From Parapristionchus giblindavisi (Eukaryota; Nematoda; Chromadorea; Rhabditida; Diplogasteridae), in NCBI GenBank assembly GCA_943737045.1, contig CALSFV010000208.1:1488001-1552000 (forward strand): 64,000 bases of DNA, in the 5' to 3' direction. The notes beneath the pieces were generated by a model. That model did no database searches. It saw only the letters and a program-made list of their open reading frames with translations, and was not told the DNA's origin. Shown in pieces: positions 49,401-62,100 of the stretch (positions within the stretch are counted from its first letter, which is position 1; every line of letters starts with the position of its first letter). The position numbers and the translations under genes were made by a program.

Positions 49401-51071
49401 TCTTTCGAATACCACAGATTAATGATAAATGCAGGCTTCGTGGCTAAGACAGAAATCCCGACAGTTGAATGACAAAATAAGAAGTCAGAATTCCCGCTAT
49501 CATGGTATCGTTACGGTAGCATAACAAGTTCCCACTATATTCTTCGTCTAAATATCTCACATAGGCTTATTTTTTTCTTTTTCTACCTCGGTCTCAATTT
49601 TTCTTTCTATTCCTATTTCCTCCTTGCCTTTAACTTGACAACGTAACTCACTAAAGGCAGCTTACAACATGGCCGTTGTTTTCTTGTATTCAACACAAAG
49701 CCACTCCACTCTCACTCTCTATCGCATGTATATGTGTTATATCTCTCTATTGGATTTGGAGGCGAACCGGATTCAATTCAATTCGCTTAAACTATGACAT
49801 AACACCATATAATAAATACTATATTAGGCAGAACAATGACGCTACTGTTTTAATCATATTTTCATGCTTGTATCAAAATGAGGTTCTGCATTTTTACTGG
49901 ACCATCAATGATGCATAATCTTACTTGGGAAAATTCAACGCCGGGATGATACGACGTTTGCTACGAGAAGAAGAAGAAGATGATGATGTCGATGCTTCTT
50001 CTTCCCTATCGTTATCTTCCCAGTCTGCGACTGATAATTCACTCCGTCGATCGAGTGATGAACGCTTGCTGTCCACTGAGTCACCTGAAATACGGTTGAT
50101 CTTTGATCTTTACTCTGGATCTTCGAGCTTTGATGCTTGAGTGATCTTTGATCTTTGAACTCGTCACTCACCAATAGCAGAATCGGGCGTCAATCCAGTA
50201 TCAGTACTCGCACAACTGAGACCACAATCGACTTCTTTCTCTTTCTCTTCTTCTCTTGCTCTGGCTGCCTCTTTCCTCTCTCGTTCCTCCTTTGCTGCGA
50301 TGTGCAGAGAGCACAGAGCCTCCTCGAATGATGCCCTGCATTTATGATAATTAAAATAATAATAATTATTATTATTATAATTAGTATTAATATTTTTCGA
50401 GTAAAATACGATCTACTACAAGGTGTTTGAAATACAAATAAATAATGCAATCACTTGATCAGAGGGAATTTTTTTAAATATAGAAACAAAAATATAGCTC
50501 GAGCTACAACCGTTGACTATAGTGGAAAACAATAGAAATAAATGTGTTGGCACTAGAGCAATAAAAGGGAGTGAGATAGTGAGAGCACTTTTGTTGATTA
50601 AACGACACCTTTTCGATTCACAAGTGCCACCTCTCTAGAGGAAAACCATTGAATGAAATGAAAGAAGGAGTGGGAAATGAATGCAGAAAACGAATTAAGA
50701 GATGAGCAGGTGTAAAAGTGTATATATGACATTATGTTACTTTTAACACGATGACAACACAATCAATACGAATCATCAATGAGACAAAGAGTGTGAAAGA
50801 ACAGATTCATAGAGAGGAAGATGAAGTGAGAGAGAGGAGGAATAATGAGAGAGGGGTTGGTGAGATAGGGAGGGAGAAAGAAGAAGGGCGAGACAATTCT
50901 ATCAGTATGAAAGCAAAGGAGGAAACCGGCTGCATCTTTTGGCACTGAAAAAGAAGATGAAAAGCAGAATATGAGATTGATCCAGTGATCTCCATTGGTA
51001 ACGAAGGAGGAGGAGATGATGAGAGAGTGGGAGAGAGGGAGTGGGAGAGAGGGAGTGGGAGAGAGGGAGGG

Positions 51072-51118
<47 letters not shown>

Positions 51119-53649
51119 AGAGAGAGGTGGAGGGGAGAGAAAGAGATAGGGAAGGATTGAGAGAGATAAAGAGAGGAAGAAGGAGAGGAGGTTATAGAGA
51201 GGGAAAAAAGTGAATAAGAGAAAGTGTCGTCGAAATAAGGAGCATCGCTAAATAGGAAGAAAACGAAGAACTCTTTTTTAGATGAGAGAGAAAGCGAAAG
51301 ATAGATAGAGAGAAGAGATGGAGGAAAATAAATGAATGAATGAAAGAGAAAGGAGAAGATGAAAGTGGCTAATTGTCTATTCATCTCGTTGATGAACTAA
51401 AGAGATAAGAGACCTTCATAAAGAGCTCTCTCTTTAAAAAAAATACTCCTGGAAATGGAATAAGACACGCCCATTTTCTTCTTTTCCACTCTAATTTACA
51501 CACTATTCGACGGAGAAAAACAAGGCGCGATGTTAAGAAGATGAAGTATGTAGTAGTAGGAAGCTAAACTTGTTTCGGCTTACTAGATCTGAGGAACAAA
51601 AGCAGCGCTCAGACTTTTCCCTCTCTCTCTATCCCTCAGACTCTATTCAATCATTCTAGTTTGTCTCTTGTTGACAATGCAACTGATATGCATTTTGAAT
51701 GTCCTTGATTATTCTTGATCGCCCGCTACTTTTCTTTTCTTTCCTTCTCTCTCTTTCTGTAGGTCTCTTCAGTCTCTCCAATCTCTCGTCATTATCATTA
51801 AGCTCTCGATAGGAAGCCCTTGTCTGCTCAATCTCAATAACAACAGATCACCTCTATATCTTCCCTACCGTAAACGACCTCAACTTCCTTCTTTCTTCAC
51901 TTTTCACATTAAACCACAACATTGGTTTAGAGTCTACAAGAATGGAATACAGAGAGGAGGGGAGAAAGAGTGGGAGAGAGGGAGAGAATTAGAGAAAGAG
52001 GGAGGGAGGGAGAGAGGGGGAGGAGTGAGAGAGGGAAGGAGGAAGACAGAGAGAGGGAGGGAGAGAGGTCATTGTTGTAAAAGTGAATTCACCGTGAAGC
52101 AGTTCAAGAAAAACGAGGGAAGGAGTAACATAAAGAAAAGATGGAGGAGGGGAGGGGTGAAAAGAATGAGAATGATCGTAAATGTAAGATGGGGAGATAG
52201 ATGTGATGGGGGCTACTACACACTATTCAGTCTTAAACAAGGTCGAGATCATTCTATTATCTCTTCTCTTTCTATCGTATGGATCACCCTCCTTTTGAGC
52301 ACTGTTAAAATGTGGACCAGTCTCATGTCCCGATAGGGACAAGAACATTCCAATAGGGATATGTATTGCAAGAAGAGATAACGACCGAATGGATCTTGGT
52401 CTTGGGTTACTCTAAACTAGGCTAAGTCGATGAAACACGCAGCACAAACAGTTAATATTGTACACTTTTATCACGAACGTTTAGAGTTTCCTGAATTTTG
52501 CATGAAAAGAGCTTCGAAATGTAATGCTGTCATTTTTCGATGAAAGATAAGAAAATGACGCACCGATTAACGAGAGACGGTTTGGGATCATGCCTTCGGG
52601 CGAAATCGAGTTGAATTTCGGCTGATTCGTACGATGATCGACGGATGTGACCACGTTTGAACGAACGAGGAGTACCTACAAGTAGTCACATGTAATAGTT
52701 ACATGTGGTTATGTACTGATCATGATTCTTTGGTGTCCTCTGCGGTTAAAAATCGTCCTTCACGCACTTTGATCTCGAACTGAACATCAGTTAGCTATCC
52801 TAAGTGAAGATAGGAGAGTGCAAATCGTTTCGGATCACTTATCATTGATCATTCATTCATTCTTCCTAGTCATTCTTCCTCTACTCAAACTATGCAGGGG
52901 ACAGCTGTTTCTCATATGAGCAATCACTGCATACTTATACTACATGCACGATGCGAGAGGGGAGAAGCATAAGCGAGCGAGGGGGGGAGGGATAGAAGTA
53001 GAATAGCAGATAAGATATACAATATCCACTCTTGTCCACTACGTCTCCATCTCTCTCACAAACGCTTCCTACGTTTTTTCTCTGTTCACACGAAGAGTCC
53101 AGAGATGATGAGGGTGTGTGTAAAATTTAGAAGCTCAAGCAAGACTAGTTCCTCCATTAGACTACAGTTGATAGAGATATGACTAGTGCGTCTACATGGA
53201 CCAATCTAGACTCCGCCCACTTACTTCAATCCTCATCAATTTCATGTCCCCTCTTTCTTCATCTACGAGAAATGAAATAAAGTGAAGGAGAACGAACAAA
53301 AAAGAGGCGCAGGAATGTATTTGCAAGAGAAGAAGAGGAGAGTATACACAGTGACGAATTCAATCCCGTTAATGTTCGTGGTATTATACCATCTTATGGT
53401 GCTCTCCTATTAATTGCATAATCCCTTGGACTCAACACGATTACCTGGCTACGGTAGCTCCGGTTCGAGCCAATATTGTTTTCGTAATCAGACAGTACAG
53501 TACCCTGGGGAATGGACGTCGAGTAGGGGCAAAATACCCCTACTCTTCCTTATCTTGCACTGTAAACATCATCGGTACGTGACCCTCTGATTCCGAAGGC
53601 TACCTCTGCACTCTCTTCGTCTCTCTCCCCCTCTCTCTCCTTCCCTCTC

Positions 53650-53682
<33 letters not shown>

Positions 53683-54362
53683 ACTAAATTGCTCGGGATG
53701 TCTTCTGTATACAGAGAGGTAGCGTCCTTCATTCTTCATTCTTCTTGTCACAAGTAGTCCCTTCTCCTCCTCCTCTCTTAGTCATTACTGTTTGCCCGCT
53801 TACAAAGTTCAAAAACATGAAAACATTATTTGATCTGGTTCTGTTGGATATTGGGTTCGTCTACATCTTCACATGACACTCTCCACATGATAACGACCAA
53901 TTTATGAAGACAAGGAGGAGGATAGATCAAAGACCATCGGAATATTCTTATAACTGCGCCTATTTTGCTGATCTTGGCAAAATAGCTAAGGGATAACTAA
54001 AGACCGTGCGCTGATTCATATCCACGTCTAGCAATGAATGACCATCGAATGAATCATTAACGACCATGTATTATGCGCCACGACAAATTTCCGACTGATA
54101 TTGCACTTTTGTAGGGTGAATAAACAGCTATGGCGCCGCGAGATATCGTCAATATCAGTGATCAAGAAGTATGAGCAAATACAGAGTCAGCCAAATATGT
54201 ATAGATGTACATAGATCAAAGATCAAAGATCAATTCACAAGAACTAGCATAAAAATCAATGCGAATGGGACTCAGAATATCCAGAGATCAAAGTCTAGAG
54301 ATCAAACCAATGAAGATACCTTGCTCGGATAGCGCACTCGACTGCAGACTTCGTGTTGCCAT
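46491..54362 (-). CDS. tbc-12: TBC1D12/14-like Rab GTPase-activating protein
   Basis: 15 exons: 54362-54320, 52675-52564, 50335-50172, 50084-49925, 49239-49108, 49054-48997, 48817-48675, 48483-48377, 48212-48135, 48025-47894, 47731-47598, 47439-47300, 47145-47042, 46904-46726 and 46643-46491. The sum is 1839 bases, 612 residues. The N-terminal half is Ser/Arg/Glu-rich with a coiled coil; the TBC domain begins at [20 protein letters not shown]. Both catalytic fingers are present: Arg in [10 protein letters not shown] and Gln in GYVQSM (the usual YxQGM has Ser for Gly). [20 protein letters not shown] follows. TBC1D12/14 relatives regulate Rab11-type recycling and autophagy membranes. The intron after 47894 begins GC, not GT. 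Introns 1 and 2 are large (1.6 and 2.2 kb) with GA/CT tracts. The C. elegans symbol is given by family similarity. Confidence 0.9.
51076..51112 (+). repeat. GA microsatellite in tbc-12 intron 2
   Basis: About 18 GA units, part of a wider purine-only stretch (about 51000-51240). Confidence 0.9.
53645..53682 (+). repeat. CT microsatellite in tbc-12 intron 1
   Basis: Interrupted CT tract, opposite in orientation to the GA tract of the next intron. Confidence 0.9.
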
Positions 54363-55503
54363 GTTGTAGGTCAGCGGCAGATTCTCTGCAACCGTGGCTA
54401 GAGAAGAGCCGCCGTGACGACACGACGAGGGCGGTCGTGACTCCAGATTGGACACACTAAACTAGTGAGTATTAGTTCAAAAGGGGGCGGGGCAATCGAA
54501 ATGGGCGATGGTCGAGTGAAGTAAATACATAATATATGAGAACACAAACGCAAGGTGAGCAAGGAGGCTAGATGAGAGGGGAATCAGTGACAAGATCTTT
54601 ATGTGTGAGACACGCAAAGGGGCGGTAGAAAGGGGGAGAAAAGGGAGTGAGGAGGAGAAAGTAAGAGATGAAAAGAGAAGAAGAAAGAGGAAGAAAAGTG
54701 CGATATGAATCGGATGAACTTTTTTACGGATGCGAAACGATCTGATTACAAGTAAGCTGCTAGGGATTGAATGGAAGAGGGGGGAAAGGAGCAGAAGGAA
54801 GGAAGGAAAGGGGAGGAGAAGTCTGGAGGGTCAACGGAACATGTGTTGGTATAGGAAGAATGAAGAAGGAAAGGAGGGGAGGGACTAAGGAGGCTATGGT
54901 GAAGAAGAAAATGGGAAGGCTGAGGGAGAGTAATGGAAGAGTGAGAGAGAGGTAGGGAGAGAAGATGGAGGACCGTAGAGGACCAATGTAAAAAGTAGTA
55001 GAAGAAGTGAGATTGGCGCACCCGTGAGGAGATAGGGGGAGAGAGATAGACAAAGGAATGACCGTGGTTGAAAAGGGAGATGAGTAGTAGTCGAAGTAAA
55101 GGGGCATGAAGGAGTGGAAGTGGAAAAAAGTGAAAGAGAAAGACGGAAGGTCAGAGATATTTCCCCCATTCCGTAGGAAGTCACACATGGATCATTACTG
55201 TAGCCCATGCTAATCAATCAATATTCTTTGCAATGATTTCATTTCATATGACAATATGCACTTGACCAAGGACAGACTGACCCCATCCACCTGAGGCGAA
55301 AAATGACTAACTAGCTCACTTATCACTACTTGTCGAGAATACAGAGTGAGAGTGAGAGCAAGTACCTGTTCTCATTCTTCTCCTCTCGCACTTCTAAGAA
55401 TGGAAGAAGAAGAAGAAGCGTCGCTTCTCTTTAAGGGGACAAATTGAAAGGGGCGACGAGACATCTTGAGAAGAAGAAGAAGAAGGAGAGATTAGACTAT
55501 CAC

Positions 55504-55504
<1 letters not shown>

Positions 55505-55547
<43 letters not shown>
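55505..55547 (+). repeat. GA microsatellite
   Basis: About 20 GA units in the divergent intergenic region. Confidence 0.9.
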
Positions 55548-55551
<4 letters not shown>

Positions 55552-57108
55552 TAGTGGAGAGTTAGACATGACGAGGGATACATGATGGTGATCGGGAGGG
55601 TAAAGAGATAATGATAGAGCGAAAGGTAATAAGAGACATCAAGGAAGAGACAAAGAAAGATATAGTGAGATAAAGAGAGGTTCAGAGAAAGTGAGATAAA
55701 GATGAAAGGAGGTACTTGGTTTCATTAGTATCCTTAACGTCTCTTGACACTTTAGTGCACAATGGATTCACGTTGGAGGTGTTAAGAATATGAAGGATTA
55801 GGAAACGAGAAGGGGAAGCCGATGTGACATCGTTCTGATTGATCAAGTTTACACATATAATTGATGGAGATTCCGTAAAGTTATGAGGAGGATGATGGAG
55901 GAGATATTACACAGATTGCAATAATAATAGGTTATAATATATTTATTAAATAGTTCACGATTGGAATGCTTTAGACGTTGATTTAGTAAATCACTCCAAT
56001 GTTTCGATCTTTAGTACAATACAATACTCTAAAACTGTGATTAAGTAATTTGCAGTTATTCTCTTCTTTAATGCTTTCAATAAGTACAAATATTTTACCT
56101 TTCGTGTTTGATATTGTTTAACGAAGATAAAAATGTTATTATTATGCGCAGTATACTATAACTTTAGACTGAAAACGAAATTAGCAATAAGACTTCTTTC
56201 CATAATTACTGCTAGAGTTTGGGCAGTGAGAGATGTTCAAAATAGATAAAAATGAATTATCTTCATCTCCTTGATGTCTATATGGAATGAATGGAAGGAG
56301 GAAGAGATGGACAAATATGGGAGGAGGAGATGAAAATGATGGAGTGAAGTCACGCAAGAACAATGGTAAAAAGATGATGAAGGAGGAATGATGGAATGCA
56401 AAAATGAATAACAAATATCGAAACATAAGCCAATATTGGTGAACGTTCGAATGAAACATTTACCAGCTCCAACAAAATCAAAATAAGCATTTCTTTTCTT
56501 CAGGAACACTAAAGATAAATTATTCCTCAACCATTATTACTATTTACTAAAATAACAATAATATAAATGACAAGACGAGGAGTTTAAAAAAAGTCAACGT
56601 ATAATGCATAAATTTCTATTGTTAGTGGATAAATATGAATAAAAAGAATATAAGTCAATAATAAAATTGAAATCGATGAAGAGTCGGAAGGGTCAGAAGA
56701 AGGAATGGAAGCAATCGAGTAAGGATTATATAGGAGTAAACGGAAATGGAAATGATTAAATGATTCTAATCTCTGAATCTTTCCCAGGAAAACGACCACC
56801 GTAGCGATTAAGTACTACTTGAAGTACATGAAAACATTTACAAACGACGAAGAATTGGGGATAATGAAGCCTATTTCAGACTGTTTTGTCGTTCGTTTTT
56901 CCCCGTCATTCACTGTATACAAATATGTGTACGGCCACGGACAACATGAACAAAGCAAAATGTTCCAAATACAAGTGCAATACACAGCGATAAAGGAAAA
57001 GATCGAAGAATAAGTGAAAGCTTTAAAAGGAATGCGAAAATGACGAAAGAATAAGACTATTGATGTATATTGCATCTAAAAATAGAGGAGGATAAATAGA
57101 TACTGGAG

Positions 57109-57110
<2 letters not shown>

Positions 57111-57162
<52 letters not shown>

Positions 57163-57180
57163 GAGGGAGAGAGAGAGAGG
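57111..57180 (+). repeat. GA microsatellite
   Basis: About 70 bases of GA with a few GG interruptions, followed by more purine-rich DNA. Confidence 0.9.
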
Positions 57181-59170
57181 GAGAGACTAAAAGGAGTGCA
57201 CAGCTAAACAAGAGTGTTGTGTAGGACGCGCGATGGGGGCAATCAATGGAGAGAGGGAGGGAGTGTATGTGGATGACCACCCCTGACTGACCAGAGGAGA
57301 GAGAGAGGGAGAGGGAGGCGAGGAGGGGGAGGGTGGGAGCGCGAGAGAGATGGAAGGGGTAGCTGGCAAGGGATCAAAAAGGGAAAGGGAGAAGCGGGAG
57401 TCAGAGTGAGAGTGGAAGAGAGTAGACAGAGGGGGTAGAAAGTGAGAGAATAGGAGATAGGGAGGGGGGGGGGGGAGAGAAGAAAAGCTTGTATCGCATC
57501 ACATCTCAAACACACACATGCATACACGTAGAACGGGACAGTAGGTGTCTCTATTCGCTATTCTAGTCTTATTCAATACTATACCTGAGACTGATGGAGT
57601 GCGGAAAAAAACGAGCAAAGAATGATTGGAAGATGGATGCGCGGAGCAGAAAAATGGATAAGGGAGATGGCGAAGATGATAAGATAAAGAGGATGAGAGA
57701 GGTTGGATAGAGTGTAGGGAGAGAATAGAGACAGTATGAGGTAAATATAGAGTTAGAGAAAGATGAGATGATAAAGAAATGATCGTTTATTAGTGGATAA
57801 ACGATCATGCGGATATTGGGAGTCAATTACGGATCGCCTACTCATAAATATACCATTGAATGATCCGATGATATGAAACATATTCAATATTACTAATATT
57901 AAAAAATATTCATATTGTGTATAAGACAAATAATAGCCTCAGCGATTTGGTACAAGAATGTAAAAAATTCTTGTTATGACATGGAAGTACAACTATAACA
58001 GATGAGTACGAATCATTAAGTCTAGTTTTAATCATAGCTCGGTTGTTCTTGGTAGTACGAATAAACTGTAATAAATAATAGTAAGAAGAGCAGGAAGGGG
58101 GGATAAAAGTGAGAAGAGAGCGAACAGAGATCAGGAAGAATAAAAGTGGTGGAAAGCAAACATTATAGGAAAAAGGGATGGGAACGACAGGAATGTCCTC
58201 TGAAATATGTGTGTGATAAGCGATGAACAGATAGGATCATCGTTCTTCTTTGTACCACATTCTTTTCTTCTTCTTCTTCGACGTCGTCGTCTTCTTTTTC
58301 TTCTTCTTCAAATACACTGACATCATTTTAGAACATCAGTCTAGTACCCAACGTGTTCGGGCCTGAGAGATAGATCGACAGCAATGATTCTTCTCACTCG
58401 CAAAAACTAAGCTAATCTTATCTGCCCAAAGGATAAGGTTCATGCTACTACTGCCTTTGTTAATTACGTTGTATTCATTTTCAGCGAAATTCTAGTAATT
58501 CACATTTCAATTTTTGGTATGCACACTTCAACTTGTATATTTCGTATTTTTTTGCATGGTATAGCATTTGCTTAGTAGTTTAGTTGCTGAATTAGACATT
58601 TTAACACTTTCATATAATAAATCTTGTTTTATAAAGTTTCTAGAAAGGCCTGATGTTGTTCGCGATGGCCGCGACACGAGGCAACGCCTTACGGTGTCTA
58701 AACACGTTATTATTTTTATTTTTTCAACATTATTAAATTTCAAAATGTGCATGCAAACCTCCATTTGCACCGTTTCATTATCATTAATTTAATTAGTCTC
58801 TCCTTTCCTAATCTATCTCGCAATTGTCTCGATTACAGTGCGTGGTAGGAAGGAAACGATTATCACCTTTCCTGTTCTCTCTCTCCCGTCCTTCTTTCTC
58901 TACCCACCCCTCCCCTCCTATCTTACTCTTCCTCTCATCACATCACTACCATGGTACTCTTCATTTATCTTTGATCATTCCCGACATTTTTTCAATCTTT
59001 TCACTCGAATTCACGAGCTTTTCAGCGTGAACATTTCAGTTTTCTAATGTACGTACTGTGTACTTTCCTCTCCCATCTCCCCTTCTTCCCATCCTCCTCC
59101 TCTCTTCTTCCAATATTCCCTATTCCATTCAGGGCCAACAAGAATCCATCTTCCACTTCATGACGCATTC

Positions 59171-62100
59171 ATGATCCTTCTCCTATCAATTCTTCTCTTG
59201 CACCAAACAGTTCTCTCGCAAGATGAGCCAAAGTAAGTCTTACTGTATCCAATACCGTCTTTCATGAATAACTAATTCCTACTGTTATCTATGTAGTAAT
59301 CCGGCACTGTAAACTAGTGATTCGTGCTTGAAAAGTGTTATTGTCACCTACCGTAATGTGGTCAAAAGAGGATATGACCATCTGTTGTAAGAAAGAGGTC
59401 GTATCGGATGTTTATACGGAAGAAGAAGAAATGTATTGTAAACTATTTTGGAGTTGAGATGGCACGAAGACAAGGGGAAAGGGGAGGGAGACATTGCGGG
59501 AGAGTGAATGGGGAGGGGGAGGTTAGGGAGGATAAGGAGGGGAGGGAGGGAGATGGAGAGAGAGAGACCTCATCGATCATGATCCATTCTGTTCATAATA
59601 TACTCATATGGAGAGGACTCAAAGAGATGAAAACATATGGACGATGTACTTGAGAGTCCATATGATGTGTCTTCTTGTCATCTCTTTTGTCTTTTTGTCC
59701 CTCTTAGTCTCCCTCTCCCTCTCTCTCCTTTCTCCCTACCCTCCCTCTGCCCCTCTATTGTCTATCATTTGATATAGTGGACGACCGAAGAAGGTGTTCC
59801 CGACGTCAACACACGATTAATCTGTGAGAGATGATAACAATGAACGACACAGAGAGCGAAAAGAGTACAAAGGAGTCTGTCTGTATATGTGAAAAGAGCC
59901 ATAGATGTTTATTGGACTTTAAGTTTTAGAAAAGTCTTGAAGATACCCAATCGATTAGTAAGATCTCTCAACTTTTTTTTGCTAGACGAAATCACTTAAT
60001 GATCAATTCAAGTAGGTTTATCGTCGTGTGATTGATCAAAATACCATTGCTGTACATAGAACAAAACTCAACAACATAAATGAAAGTATCATTGCATTTT
60101 CATCCATTTTTTCCCGCATCTCGTCATTTTATCGTCACGTTATAGCAAAAATCTGCAAAACTTTTAACTCATTTATTGTACACACAATAATTTGTACCAC
60201 GTTATCTTCGAGTTATCGATATTTCTGCAAAACTTTTTCTTCACAAATAAATAAATAAATAAATATAAATAAACACCGCCTAGCTTTCTTTTCATGAAAG
60301 ACAGGTATCATTGCAGTAATCGTGTTCGTCGTGATATCTTCGATAACATAGCCAAGGATGATCCGACATCTCCGTGTCGTAATGGAGGAATGTACCAGAA
60401 TGGACAATGTCACTGCATCTACCCTCACACAGGCAGAAAGTGTCAAGAATTCCAATGTAGTAAGTACCATCTTATAATCTACTTTAGAAAGGTAGTACAA
60501 GTGAAATTCAGCACCTCCACTTTTTATCACAATTCTTTGTTATACTATTGCTTGTGTATTTTGGTTATTGTTTTAACTGAATTATGTGCATGCCAACCAT
60601 ATCTTTTTTCATATTTATATTCAAATTCTAATGCTTGCTATGGAAAATTTTACATGCAGTCTGCTTTTTCACACTTTGATTGTTGAGCTGTAGTCACATT
60701 CTTTCTGTAGAATAACCAATGAAATGCAATACCTATCTGAGTTTGCTTTTTTTCCACTCTATTTCGTACTAGTGTCACTCACAATTCAATACGTTTTTCT
60801 TCTTCTTCTCATTATCTAAACTGAAAAGTGAGACGACTGGTCAATCTCTTTTTGTGTGTGTGAGCGGTGTGTAAGAGTTGAATGAATAGCCTCATAGGCT
60901 TCTATCCTCCCCTATCTCCCTCTCTCCCCTCTCTCCCCTCCCTCCCTCCCTCTCTCCCTTCTCTCCCCTCCCTCCCTCCCTCTCTCCCCTCTCTCTCCCT
61001 CTCCCTTTCCCTCTCCCTCCATCCCTCTGACTCATCCTACCTCTTGTATCTCATTCACCTTGTCACAATCAATCTTCTCTACTCATCGCTCCAATATCTT
61101 CGCTTGCCAATTGAGAGCATGATGAAATGTTTTGATCACATAGGGAAATGGGCTTAACCCTAATTAGATTTGATCAATCACACACAAAAGATTCGATGCC
61201 ACATGGATTCTTATAGAGGATAACGCAAAAGACAGATTTCCATCCTCCATTAGATGCATCTATCATACATCAAACGAAGTTACTTCATCCGAGAACACAA
61301 ATATAGTGAATTAAATTGAACATTTGATATTGTTGAATAAAATAAGTGATTGCAGAGCATGGTATATCGGTCGGTATACGATTCCAGCCAAAGTCTCTCC
61401 TCTTCAATAAGCCATGCATCTGCGAGAAGGGCTACACGGGAGATCTGTGCGAATATGACCCCAGTGAAAAGGTTGGCATTTATGAAATGAGTACTATTAG
61501 TGTATCAAGTACTTTGGCAACAAGTTCTGCATTTATAGTTTTGTTCGAAAAGCACGAGGTTCTCTTTGTGATTTCTTCAGCTCACACGCTATTTTGTTGT
61601 TAAATTTCTGATAGTATGATGATGTGAATCAACTGTGGTCGATGGTGTTCCTTCAAACATTTCGCATTTAACCAAGTGCGAATTCGGCTCAATTTTAGCG
61701 ATAACACCTGTGTAAATAAGATAAAGAATGAGTGAGAGTGAGTGAATGAAAGTTGATAATGATAGAGTATAGTGATCTATCATTCTCCTGATCATCATCC
61801 ATCATTTGTTGATAAGATATTCCAGGAGTTGTAGGGAGGGAAGAGTAAAAGTGACTGAGATGAAACGGGGATAAAAGTTAAATATGTTTAAAAAATCACG
61901 TGATCTAGGTATTTGTTAGTTATTTGGATGAAAATATAGATAAAGAAGAGAATGGAGATTATGGTAGATAAACGTGAAGATGAAAGGAAAGGCGAATGAA
62001 TAGGATTAGAAAGATCAAAGGTAATTGAAGGAATGGGGATAAATTAGGTATAAAGAATAGTTTGTTTGATCACAAATCAGCTGACATTGGCATGAGAATC

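Larger units (their letters stand above)
54363..59170. other. 4.8-kb divergent intergenic region
   Basis: Lies between the starts of the tbc-12-like (minus) and EGF-repeat (plus) genes. The first part and 57100-57480 are purine-rich; 55940-56600 is AT-rich. There is a G run at about 57460-57475 and GC-box-like GGGGGCGGGGC at 54484. An isolated ATG frame at 56828-57013 (61 residues) has fair amino-acid composition but no context. No other exon is supported. Confidence 0.4.

Noticed and set aside
50902..51384. Minus-strand Ser/Leu/Pro-rich frame
   Set aside because: It is the translation of GA/CT microsatellite sequence inside a tbc-12 intron.
54746..55217. Minus-strand Ser/Pro/Leu-rich frames
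   Set aside because: They are open only because the purine-rich plus strand lacks stop complements; no splice or start context.
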